Below, piece after piece: positions 45,492-56,115 of a stretch of DNA of 64,000 nt. Below the pieces are notes generated by a model that had not been told where the DNA came from, made no database searches, and was given only the letters and a program-made list of their open reading frames with translations. The DNA is from Tetragonia tetragonoides (Eukaryota; Streptophyta; Magnoliopsida; Caryophyllales; Aizoaceae), in contig CM076154.1 of NCBI GenBank assembly GCA_038025085.1, positions 32,356,501 through 32,420,500 on the forward strand, read 5' to 3'. Every line of letters starts with the position of its first letter. Positions within the stretch are counted from its first letter, which is position 1. The translations under genes and the position numbers were made by a program.

Positions 45492-46784
45492 TTAGAGCAA
45501 ATCTGCATTCATGAGCTCGCGCACCATTCTTCGGAAGGGCACACATAGGTGCAGGGGATGAATGACCCTTTGGTGGTATAAGCAATAACTTCTCTGGGAA
45601 TCATCGACATGTTGTATGGGGACATCTGGAGGGTCCAATGGCGTGATAAGACCTCTCATTACTAAGTTTTCAAAGAGTTCCAGAGGGTCTTGACCAAGTG
45701 GAGCTAGAAGTCGAGGTAATGAGCGGAGTTGAGAAGGGTCTTGCACCTTTACAAAGTAATTATCAAGGGTGATCCCATGGTTCAGAATAGACTGGATACT
45801 GTGGTGATCATCGTCGGGTATTTCACAATAATAAAGTTCACTCATTCCCTTGACGAGTATCACACGAGTTTCTTCCTCTGAGAGCTCATAAGTGAGTCTG
45901 TCAAACTGGATTTTCCATCGGGTCAGATAGCTTTGAAATGTCTCACCTACTTCTTGTTCTATTTCTTGTAGCCTAATGAGCTCAGGATCTATCCAATCAT
46001 GTGCCCAATCCATAAATGCAATGCAAAGATCCACCCATGTGTATTTCTTTTTCCAGTTGAGTGCATTGAACCATCTTAGCGCTTCTCCGTTCAGACTGTG
46101 ACCGAACAGGTAAACATATATTCGGGTTGTGAAACCCCAAGAATCCATGCTTTCTCGGTATAGGTTCAGGTGCGTCGTAGATAGATCCTCCATCCTAAAC
46201 TTCTGAATGCTCAAGAAATCCCCAGGCGAAGTGGTTCCTGTTGCTGGGTGTATATACCACTTTTCAGTATCTTCTGCATTCTGAGCTGATTCTTCTATGT
46301 CTAACAATTTCAAATCTTCGAGAACATATTTGGCATCTATACCATGCACTTCCGGATCAGATACTTCATCAAGGTCTATGAAGAAGTCTATCAAATCACT
46401 CACTATACTCTAGTCATCAACCTCTGGGCAATATTGGTGAAAGAATTTTTGGATCAGGTTTTTCCAAGATGGAGGTAAATGATTAATCTCTTCATAATAC
46501 CAAGATAGAGATGTACCCTCTAGATACCGGGGAAATATTTCTATCATCAATAGCAATGGTGGTTTCCGAGGTAGGAGGGAATCACAATATGCCTTTAAAA
46601 ATAAGGTGGAATTGCTGGTTCCATCAAATTTCTGAATGTGGGGAATTTCAAAATCAGCTCGGAGTCTGTAGCTTGGAAAAGATCGGAGTCTTTGAGATCC
46701 ATCTGGCCCCATCTTGGCCCGTTTCCCATTGTAAGTGACGCATGATGTGTCAGCCATTCCTTTTGCCGACTGAAATCTTGACAT
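45492..46784 (-). pseudogene. gag with two capsid-like domains, split by one in-frame stop
   Basis: ATG 46784 starts a basic N terminus. A first Retrotrans_gag-like domain follows (residues about 45-120: IQKFDGTSN, LKAYCDSL, FPRYLEGTSLSWY, SWKNLIQKFFHQY). A TAG at 46410-46412 follows, then in the same frame a linker and a second gag-like domain (FLSIQKFRMED, FGHSLNGEALRWFNAL, FMDWAHDWIDP, GETFQSYLTRWK). The frame ends at TAA 45492. No CCHC zinc knuckle is seen. Gag forms the virus-like particle. The second domain looks more complete than the first. Confidence 0.7.
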
Positions 46785-47502
46785 GAAACGGATCCTGACC
46801 GATCAAATAATGCCGAGTCAGAATGGTCTTCAGGGGAAAACAATGTATTGACTTGGAGGATAAAATTTTTTTTTTTTTTTTAAGACACATTTTCTCTCTT
46901 TTTTTTGGAAATGAGTATGTACATTTTTTGGAAAAACATTTTTTTGAAAATAGAGGCTTTTCGGAAAAGTTCTTTAAAATGAATTTTCTCACGAAAGAGA
47001 GATTTTTTTTTGAAAACACTTTTTTTTTTGATGATATGCATGAGATGCATGAATGCAAATGGATGCATAATGTCGGACTGACTCAATAAATAAATACAAG
47101 TAACTCAAGCATGCATCGGTCCCAAGTGCTCCTAAAGATGAACTATAGCCGATATTTTCAGGTGCCTCATTTCACTTAGTTTTTGGAGTACACATACAGG
47201 GAAAGGCACTCCATGAACACCAATATGTGTGGTAGCTTCCTTAATGTTTTATTGGTTTGCTAATCTGGCGCTCACTCCACGAACGGGCGACCAGCCTACA
47301 AAAGCAGTAAATTGAGATCGCGCGTGTGTGTGGGGACCATTTTTTCAAACAAGCATTCCAAACACACGTAATTTGCACATATGTACATGGTATACACAAG
47401 ATATATACAAAGTATAAACAAAAGGCATTTCATAACATCATTCAATTTGCTTTCAAAGGGATACAACGTACTTTCGGATTTAGACCTCTTATAAAAATCA
47501 CA
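46785..47502 (-). other. 5' untranslated leader of the LTR element
   Basis: Lies between the primer site and gag. A-rich on the element strand near 46862-47035, otherwise without ORF. The packaging signal would be expected here, but I see no defined motif. Confidence 0.5.
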
Positions 47503-47521
47503 GTCCCCAGCAGAGTCGCCA
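47503..47521 (-). promoter_or_regulatory. Primer binding site of the LTR element
   Basis: On the element strand TGGCGACTCTGCTGGGGAC follows the 5' LTR region. TGG matches the universal tRNA 3' CCA. Tat/Ogre elements are known for a similar site assigned to tRNA-Arg; I could not verify the tRNA. Confidence 0.6.
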
Positions 47522-47542
47522 GTCTGGCTTCACCACAGACAA

Positions 47543-50500
47543 TTGACTCCATCGCGATAAGGCACGAAAATTCTTTGACTGGTCTGCGAATCAGAGGTCT
47601 TGGTTCGGGGTCTAGGTTAGAAGGTGCAGACGTCCTCGGACCCGTCTCCTCCTCTGTACTGAGTACGGGCTCTTTACTAATACGTTGTATCCCATATGAA
47701 AGATTTAAATTGAATTATGTAATGCCTTGAATAATAAAAGAAGAAAGCACATATATGTACACATTGTTACTTAGCACACAGAAAAAGTCGATTTTGAACC
47801 GGTGTATTCGTTTATGTACGGCGGGTTTGGATATTGCAAAATACTGCACTACGTACCATTCATCGTAGGTCTTGAATCTACTCCTGGATCAAAACCCTTA
47901 CGTAGTTTTGACCGGGGGATCCGGTCAGTAAGACTCCTTGGGTGCCGCTAAGGCGGTTATGGATGTTCTTTCCCGTAAAGAGGGATATGATTGAGAAACT
48001 TATGAGATGACTCGCAACTTAGAGTCGAATTGATCCGAGGAACCCCCTACTCTCCTCGAAGAAGTAGAGAAAAGTTCGAATGGGATGATTAGCCCGCTCC
48101 TTCGAGGCGTTCAACCCAACAATATTTGATAATATACGGGGATCAACCCAATTCTTAGCTTTGAGTATAAAGATTAGACTTTTCAAAAATATTCGTTCTT
48201 TACTGGGGATAACATTCATTGGGGGTGGATAAGTGGACGATTTTTATAGAGTATGGGTATGTATTTGTGGGTAATGGCTTGAAAGAGTCTTTCCGATAGG
48301 ATCCCCCGGGGTGGCCCGAGGTCAATCAAGAGGGGACGATCAATAATTAGCTTCTATTCGATCATAGGTATTCCACTGGGGAAAATGGTTGTAACTGGGG
48401 AAATATGGATTCCACTAGTGAATGTGAATTTGTATGAAGGTGGTTTGATGGAATGGTAGGTGGAACACCCATGATCGCGTATAAGCAAATTTCTGATTCT
48501 AACCTCGAATTTGGCACCGGGCCGGGTTGTGTACATAAACGAATACACTGGTTTTAAAAATCGTTTTTGACATAATATATACATCACACAAGTGAGAGAA
48601 GTACTTTTTATTTTATTTTTCGAGTTGTATTATTAGGTGGAAGCATATTAATGCAAATGTACAAAATGTAATTAAAGAGGCCTCGGAATAAATGAATTAC
48701 AAATTGAGTATTTACAATACAAATATACAAAAAATGTCTAAAAATTCCTAAAATGGAGAAAAAGACTTGATCTTCATGTACATGGCGCCTCCGGGGCTCG
48801 ATCTTTATCTTCGTCTTCAAAAGTTGGACTTATTCACAAAGGATTGGTTCATTATAGAAGAATTGATTTATTTACAAAGAATTGGTTATTTACAAAAGCG
48901 GTTTGAAAGAACCGACAAGGGATTAATCCAAACGCGACTTATTGACTCCAAATTTATTTTTATAATTAGTGGGACACGCTAAGAGAATAAACTGGAGAGT
49001 TTCGTATTTTTGTTGATTTGTTTGATAATTAAACGAAAATCATTTATAGAATCGAATAAAACCGTTTTTACAATAATCTGGACAAAACTTCTAAAATTCA
49101 TATCTCGGTCATAACTCAATCAAATCGAGTTCTTCAAAAGCCTAACTTGGTTCATTTTACTTCATGTTTCTACTGTAAAAATCTCAAGTCAAGACACTTG
49201 ACGATCGATGAGTGATTCATGATTTACGAGCTTCTGGAAATCTTTGGACAGATCATAGATTTTTTATTTATTGGGAATTATTTACAAGTGATCTAGGTCT
49301 AATATTCACAGGACTTATTCTAGACGTGAAGGTGGATATGGAAACAAAATGTCATGAATTTTAGACTACTATAAGTCATTTAATGAAAATAAACAAAAGG
49401 ACTGTACAAAAGCCTTAATGTTCTAAACTTAACCAATTGTCTTTCATTTTGACAGAACCTAGCTAGGTTTGATTAATTCATTAAAAATCAAAAACACATC
49501 CGAATGGAGTGATTCTAAAGCCTAGATTGGTTATTATTGAGTATTCTATCCAAATCAAAGTTCATATTTTATTGACAAGCTGCTAAACACCACAGACTTT
49601 TCAGTTAAGTGAACGTTATCATTTCTGTACATGAACTCGGTTGGTTAATTTTAGAATTAAATCTACTTCGTTAAAGTTGAATTATTCTTTTTTTTTTCTT
49701 TACAGATTTAAGTAGACACACTAAGGACTTCCTACAAAAATTATCAAAGAAAAACACACTATCCTAAGTGGTTAAGGTAAGCCGTTTATTTACAATGTCG
49801 AAATCTGAGAAAATCTTCTAAGGGACAGCACTAATTCGTCATTTCAAAAATCACTTAAAATTTACTTGGTATCCAAAATGGACTAAATGGATGGCTGTAG
49901 AAAGCTAAGGCAATCCTCTTCAATTTACTCAGAAATAGACTAAGCTCAAAACTTAACCGTTTGTTAGTTATTTACAGATCTATGGATGTTGGTCATTTTT
50001 AGACACAGAAACTTCAAAATTCAATTGTAGATGATTTAACCGTTGGATCTGGATGATTTTTACTTTGTTAGAAATTCCTCTGAACAAGGTTTCCTATAAC
50101 ACTAATTTCATCAAATTCCAACCGTTTGATCTTCCTAAATCTACAAATGAATTCTTCTCTAAACACTGTCAACTATCCGATTTATTACAAACTTTGTACA
50201 AAAAATAAATCCGAGGCCTCTATATGCAAAATGACCTTTGTTATTAAATTTCCATTATAAAAAAATGAAAATGGTGATGAGGAAGAGAGAAACATTCATT
50301 CATCAAACAAATTTGACACAAGCAACACTCTTCCTCACCGCAAAAAATCACTCTCTACAAGTTGGATCTAAGTCCCTCATGAAGACGGGTTCGCGTGGAC
50401 ACTTGAACCCTTATCTACGAATTTTGGCTGCTCAAAAAATAGGGTGATACATGCCCACACCTATAAATAGTCCAACCGATGAAAATGGGATTATTAAGGG

Positions 50501-51580
50501 GGGATAATAGTGTTTATTAGCAATTTATATACAAAATGAAATGGTTAGTAAAAACACTTAGAAAAAAAAAATAATTGAAGGAGAGAGATAAAAGATTACC
50601 CTTGCGTAGTTCTACAAATCTCAATCTTCAAACTTAAATTAGTTAGCACAAACGCCCTTTAGTTTGCACTAAATAAAAAAAGAAGTTTTAGAAATAGAAG
50701 TTTTAGAAAACCTTCAAAAGTTGAAATAAGTTGAAAAAGATGATAGGAAAAAACTAGAGAGAGAAGTAGAGATTTTAAGAAGTAGAGATGAGGAAGTGGC
50801 AAAGGGCCTCTATGTTAGATTTAGAGGGGGTATTTATAAGGGGGGGAAGGATGATGGGTGAATTAGGGTTAGGAAATGGAGGGTTGGATTTGGTGGGAGA
50901 TGGATGGTGAGATGGGGGAGGAATGAGAATGTGGATGGGAGAGTGACAAATGTCACATTTTTGGTGATGGAAAATGGATGGGAGAATCATGTAAGGTGGA
51001 TGTGAGTAGGAAAGAGAAAAGATGAAATAAGGTGGGAGAGAAAATAGAAAAGGGAAAAACAAAATAAAAAATAAAAAAAAAAAGAAATAAAAAACCGGGG
51101 GGGGGGGAGAATTTTTTTTTCTTTTTCTTTTTCTCCTCTTTTTTTCGGATGAGAGGGAAATTTTTTTATTTATATTTAATTTTTTGGGTGGGTTAATTCA
51201 TGGAAAAGGGAAGGGTATTTTGGTATTTCTACTTGATACCATTATTCCCTTTTGTCTTTAGCTATTGGATGGGAACATAGGAATATTGTGATGTCATGCA
51301 TGAGATCATGGATGATGTCATGGAATGATGTCATGCATGACATCATAATTCCAATCCTTATTTATTTTTTGCATTTTCTCTTTTATATTCTTTTTGGATT
51401 TTTTATTTATTTTTCCTTTTGGGCTTTGGGCTTTGCTTCGCTAATGGGTTGGGTCACCTTATGGACCTTAAATGATCTTTTAGCCCAAATGACTTATTTA
51501 ATTAGGGTAATTACAGTTAATGCTAATATTAAATGTAGTAATTATTTAAAAGAAATACAAGTCAAAATTCGGCGTCTATA
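47543..51580 (-). repeat. 5' LTR of the gypsy element (right copy)
   Basis: Colinear with the left LTR. The outer end reads TATAGACGCC where the other has TGTAGACACC, so its terminal TG is mutated. The inner end differs: instead of the 286-bp segment of the left copy there are 21 bp up to the primer site, containing a GTCTG...CAGAC hairpin and GAAGCCA. It carries about 670 bp (48688-49357) absent from the left copy. Poly(G) runs near 51098 differ in length from those at 36433 and 36662. Confidence 0.8.
47823..47907 (-). other. Covarying pseudoknot-like motif, 5' LTR copy
   Basis: Same as the 3' LTR copy: GGGTTT (47823-47828), TGCACTACGTA, GATCA, AAACCC (47892-47897), ACGTAG (47900-47905). 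Confidence 0.5.
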
Positions 51581-51678
51581 GTATGTTCTATGGTTATTTT
51601 TATTGTAGATGCCGTATGGCTTTTCTGTGAATGAAAGTCTCCTATTCCCCTCTAAAAAAAAAAATCTATTACTAACAA

Positions 51679-52424
51679 ACCCAATGATGTTTACAACCAT
51701 GCTCAACAATATTCACAAACATGTTCATATTTTCCAAGCTTCTACCACCACTATTTTCAAGACAAGGACCTCATTGAGCTGATGTTCATACTGTATCAAA
51801 CAAAAACAATCTACTAAGTTGTACTATGGCTATCTACTGCATAACTAAACTCTTTTTTTTTTTTTTTGCTGTACTTTGTAAAAGAAGTTGTTGTTGTATT
51901 GTAATTTGCTCTCTCAGTCTCCTTGTAAAATTGCACATTCAGTGTAACCCAGTGCTTCACATTATTGCCTTGCTTCCCCTTCAGAAAAAAAAGAAGAAGA
52001 AAAGAGACCCACAGAAGACACCATTCAGCTAAATCAGACAAATCAATATGAATAACGGATAACCTACTCCAGAAAAAAAGAAAAAGAAAAAAAAGAGCGA
52101 GTTCAGTTCCTTGTTAAAAAGCAAGAAAACATTATGGTTCTGTTATACACGTAACATCATCAAACTTGGCATCACATACACCTCTAGAATTTCATGTTCA
52201 AATCCTCTCATGTAAGGCCATAACATGAGAAGAACCAACAAAAATGGCAACTGAATTGCCGATGTTTGAAAGCAGAGCTAACAATTGGCTTTCTATCTAG
52301 GTCTGCTCTTTCACACAAAGAAGTTGTTTGACCAGTTACTGGAATCGGTCCAGCATCTTTCAGGAATCAAGCAAACCATACTTCTTCGCAGGGCAATATT
52401 GGCCCTTTTTGGCAATTGGCTGGT
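51679..52424. other. Intergenic
   Basis: No gene. Contains a T run at 51852-51867, A-rich runs at 51985-52000 and 52071-52098, and otherwise unique-looking sequence. Confidence 0.4.
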
Positions 52425-52432
52425 GACATTAG

Positions 52433-53001
52433 CAGGGCCGTAGATGAGGGTGTACGAAGTGTGCGACGGCACGGAGGCCAACACGCTTGAGGGGCCCAAA
52501 GCAAAAGAAATATTTGTTATATATGTAAAATGTTGAGGTTAGATAACATAACTTGGTCTTTGGTTTAGTGGTTGAAGTTTGAATGTTATTCTATAGCTTA
52601 CCTAAGTTCGATTCTTCTTGGCATCAACCTATGATTAATTTTTCATTAGATTTCTTTTGCTTTATTAGCGCCCGCCTTACCCAAGTTTGAATCTGCTCGA
52701 AATCAACATATGATTTGAATTTTTTTGTAAATTTCTTTTGCTTAGCAGAACATATATATCTTTGTCTTTTTTTAAGAAAAAAATTATGAAATGATCCTTT
52801 GTCTTTAAGAAATTTCGTTTAAAAATAAATTGAGTTAAACATATAACATTGTTACCTTTCTCTCTTTTTTTTTTCTTTTTTTTTTTCATGTGTGGTAAAA
52901 CATGCTGTTGATTATTTAGGAGACCTTCACTTTTATCCCCCGAGGCCTAATTTTCTATATTAGCACTGCATAGGGCCCCCAATAGCTCGGCGACGACCCT
53001 A
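52433..53001. mobile_element. Non-autonomous hAT element with perfect 8-bp TSD
   Basis: GACATTAG stands at 52425-52432 and again at 53002-53009. The element starts CAGGGCCG and ends CGACCCTA (complement TAGGGTCG), a short inverted repeat usual in hAT. Subterminal GAGGGGCCC and GGGGGCCC words are in opposite orientation. The 569 bp have no transposase. Confidence 0.85.
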
Positions 53002-53009
53002 GACATTAG

Positions 53010-53146
53010 CTATTAGCTGATGGCTTGTGGTCGATGGTTGGTATTGTTAGCTGATTTGACTGCCTGGTAATATTGAATGTTTGGAAATAGATGTTTGGTA
53101 ACATTGGCTGGTTATACGTAAAATGACATATAAGGACATTCCTCTG
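53010..53146. other. Spacer with MITE-like words
   Basis: Contains GGCTTGTGG and TGTTTGG words that recur inverted at about 53530-53575 (CCACAAGCC, CCAAACACCCCC). A further small hAT-like element spanning about 53010-53575 is possible, but I could not fix its ends. Confidence 0.25.
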
Positions 53147-53324
53147 CAGTGGCGAAACCAGAAATTTTAGAATAGGGGTAAAATATTTAGAATAGGGGTG
53201 TAATAAGAGTAAAAAAAATAGAAGAATTTTACCAAAAAATAGGAAAAGTTGTACATTAAAAGGCAAAAAAATAAAAAATGGTGGTGCAGTGGTCCACCCA
53301 TTCATATGAATGGGTTCGCCATTG
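53147..53324. mobile_element. Small hAT-like MITE
   Basis: Starts CAGTGGCGAAACC and ends GGGTTCGCCATTG (complement CAATGGCGAACCC), an inverted repeat of about 13 bp. Flanking 8-mers TTCCTCTG and TTCATATG agree at six of eight. The start matches the terminus of the hAT element at 3433, so the two may share a transposase. Confidence 0.6.
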
Positions 53325-53698
53325 TTCATATGATTGGGGAATTTGATGGCATAGAAGTAAATAATCTCAAGTCATGGACTATTATGTCATTAGACTACAT
53401 TAATGCTACCAACTAATACCCATAAGTCAACCTCCTTGGCTTTTTAAAAGTTGGCTTGTGGAAACCCAGAAGCCGATCTCACAAGCTAATCCAAACACTA
53501 ATATTGGATGGTGCACTGGTCAAACATCCAATTTTGCCAAAAGCCACCCCACAAGCCAATATCCAAACACCCCCATTGATCAACTAGTGACCATCACAGC
53601 ATATACAAACAAATATCAATAACAAGTGAAAGGCGAAGCAAAACCTATAGGCTGTAAGTATAACTAATATATCAAATCACCTTGCTCAATGAGAAGAC

Positions 53699-54127
53699 CT
53701 AGCTTGGACATCTCATCATGATCGCGCTAAACTTGGCTTGCATCTCGGATCGAAGGTTGGCGACCAAAACTCGGGATTCTTCTTCTCTCTTAGCTTCCCT
53801 TTCACGGGATTCTTCTTCTCTCTTTGCTTCCCTTTCAAGAGCCTGTTGCTCTTTTCTCTTAGCATCTTCTTTTAGTCTCTCAATCTCAGCTTGCATCTCA
53901 ATTTCACGGTCACGTAACGAGTCCAATTCAGTTTGCACATCAGCTGTCCTTTTCTTCCCCCCTTTTGATAGCACTGGATGCCCATACCCCAATCCCCTTG
54001 CATATCCTGAACGGTAGCCAAGAACACTCTGAAATGCTTCATCAATTGGACAATAATTTTTTATATATGCTTTCAATGAGGTGTACTGGGGTTTTTTATG
54101 TACAAAAATTAGTTTGACTTTGGTCAA
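53699..54127 (-). pseudogene. Fragment of an En/Spm-type plant transposase (Transposase_24-like)
   Basis: From about residue 29 the protein reads AFQSVLGYRSGYARGLGYGHP. It then has a KGGKKR basic patch, a coiled coil of about 80 residues rich in Glu/Lys/Arg (EREAKREEES repeated twice) and a short tail. This is the C-terminal end of the Ptta/En/Spm transposase family that is widespread in plants. The N-terminal DNA-binding part is missing. The first roughly 28 residues up to the upstream stop look like read-through of an intron or flank. It is probably a stranded exon. Confidence 0.55.
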
Positions 54128-54867
54128 CAGCTAAAAAGTGATCAGAGAGTATACCTCAGTATATTTAATAAAACGCGAATATACCTCTCTGTAATTTCGT
54201 CAAATCTCAGTATACATCAATGTAATTTACCCTTTTTATTTTATCAATAATGTACTCCCTCCATTCCTTTATAAACATCCCATTTACTTTTTTAAAATCA
54301 AACTTTACAAATATATAATTTAAAAAACTCTTTGAGTTATACTCGTATATAATTTAAAAATATATACATTAAATTCCTTTTAAATGTTTTTTCAAAATAT
54401 TAAACCTTTACAAATTTTACTTGTATATTTTTATTTTCATGTGATGGCCTGAAGAAAGATGGCAATGACGACAATGAAGGCTAATATGGTGGTACAGTGG
54501 TGGTAGTGTTCAATCGGGTGGTCTTCCTCCTCTCTCCTCTTTAAATTAAAGGATGGGGTAATGGAAAGTTGAGCGTTAATGAAGAAACAAATATTTTCAA
54601 AGTATTTCTTTTCAATTTAAAATTAATAAATAAAATGAAAATAATTATAATATCCTTCTTAACAAGTTACCCATGATAACTCGTTAAGATGACCCTTTTT
54701 TAAAATCACCACATCAAATAACTTTGCATCCAAAATTGGAAAAAAATGACCATTTTGCTCTTAAACTTGATAACCTTTTTTTCTAAAAAGATGCATAGGG
54801 GCAAAATGGTCAATTTTTCAAAACTTGGTTGAAAAATGGTCTAAATTTTTTTTTCAATATTACCCCA
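54128..54867. other. Intergenic, AT-rich
   Basis: No gene. 54240-54420 resembles the AT-rich end of a MITE beginning TACTCCCTCCATTCC, a very common start of Stowaway-type elements, but the other end was not paired. 54690-54867 shares words with the unit B upstream region. Confidence 0.35.
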
Positions 54868-54985
54868 ATGTTTTCAAAGAGGCTCCCGCCTGGGCAGGGT
54901 AAGGGGGGATCGATTGTACGCAGCCTTACCTCTGTGAGAGTCTCACAGAGAGGCTGTTTCCGTTTGACCCGAGATCCGAAGGATG
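54868..54985 (-). mobile_element. TS/Au-like SINE, 5'-truncated
   Basis: On the minus strand: TCGGGTCAAACGGAAACAGC, then GTAAGGCTGCGTACAATCGA and CGGGAGCCTC. These are the hallmark words of the tRNA-related TS/Au SINE group of dicots. The pol III B box is degenerate and the A-box end is missing. It sits upstream of unit C. Confidence 0.7.
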
Positions 54986-55329
54986 ACAACCATCGGCAAC
55001 TTCACAATAAATAAGAAGCGCCAACAGTTTTATGAGCCATTTCACTTTAGTACATTATATTGCGAAACCAAAAAGTAGGGAAACTTTTAGCTTCACTGGA
55101 AATTATGGACATAAAAAAAAAATTGGTCTAAGATAGTGACTTAAAAGTTGAAACCTCATGTGATCAAAAAAATTAAAACCTTATAAAATGTGTTTATTCT
55201 AAACAAATAATTTTAAAATAATTACTGTAAAAATTTGATTTTAAAAGGTACTTTTCGATAAATTTTTCCCAAGTTTTAGGGTATTATGCTTAAAAATAAT
55301 TTTTTTTTTTTCAGAAATAACGAGTTAAT
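54986..55329. other. Unit C upstream flank
   Basis: Shares sequence with 21900-22260 upstream of unit B but lacks the foldback MITE found there. A T run lies at about 55300-55311. No gene. Confidence 0.5.
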
Positions 55330-56109
55330 GTCTTGAGGTTGGCGGGAATCGGGGGAAGTGAATTAGAATAGAAAATTAGGTCATTCAAAATTCATAGTTC
55401 ATAGTTTCACCTCCCCAAAAGAAAGAAACTCTTCAATTGAACTTCAGTTTCTGATTATTCTCTCTCAGCCCAACGGTTGCTTGAGTCACTGCTTTCGTAC
55501 ATCCGCCGCTTACCCACCTGGCCGTCTACACCGGCAATTACTGTATGTCCTCTCATTTTCTCTCTCTTGTTCTCTTTCAATTTCTGGGTGCCCTTTTTCC
55601 ATATTTATGCTTCTCCGTCATTAGATTAATTTTATGTTTTTTTTTTTTGTTGTTGTTTTTTTGGCTTTACTCAGGCCTATTTGGTTAAGATTACATACAT
55701 TTGTCTGAAATTCCATTACTAAAAAGTTTGAATGGGAAATTGGGAACACTTGTGATAATTCTAGGAATAGTGTGATTGCTAGGGTTTGTATCGAGAACTG
55801 GATTAAATCCCATTTAGTTTTGAGCTTTCTTGTTAAAACAAGTAAAAACAGTTAAATTAAATTATATGGGTGTTGAAATTAGAAACATGCCAAATTTTGA
55901 TATTTGGGTACTTGGGATATACAATGATATTGTTTGGGTTGGTGCATTTGTGATTGTTGTGGGGGTATATATTGTTGCATATATGGATGGAGTGAGAATG
56001 ATATTTGTAAATTTGGATAAAAATGATGGCTTTTGTGAGTTGGGGTTTCTCATTTGTTAGAAACTAAATTTTCATTTCTTTTTATTTTGTCTGTTTGGGC
56101 TATTGATAG
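55330..56109 (+). other. Unit C: 5'UTR exon (to 55542) and leader intron (55543-56109)
   Basis: Same organisation as units A and B: donor TACT|GTATGT at 55543, acceptor TTGATAG ending 56109, then ATTACT and ATG 56116. Confidence 0.6.
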
Positions 56110-56115
56110 ATTACT

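Larger units (their letters stand above)
33547..51580 (-). mobile_element. Tat-type Ty3/gypsy LTR retrotransposon, 18 kb, with LTRs and 5-bp TSD
   Basis: The coding genes read on the minus strand: 5' LTR at the right, then primer site, gag, G-patch region, RT, RNase H, second RNase H, integrase, an opposite-strand ORF, tandem repeats, polypurine tract, and 3' LTR at the left. GTATG lies on both sides (33542-33546 and 51581-51585). The left end is TGTGGGG and the inner 3' LTR boundary is TGTAGACACC on the element strand. Dual RNase H and an extra antisense ORF are known marks of the Tat lineage. The LTRs differ at a few per cent of the positions I compared, and several stops break gag-pol, so it is not recent and not autonomous. 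Confidence 0.85.
29841..51662 (+). mobile_element. Old poly(A)-tailed insertion, now hosting two younger elements
   Basis: AATCCATTACTAACAA (29825-29840) and AATCTATTACTAACAA (51663-51678) are a 15/16 direct repeat, and an A run of about 12 precedes the right copy. This is the signature of a LINE-mediated insertion. Without the younger LINE and the LTR element its own sequence would be only about 1 kb: 29841-29853, about 32620-33546 and 51586-51662. Confidence 0.5.
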
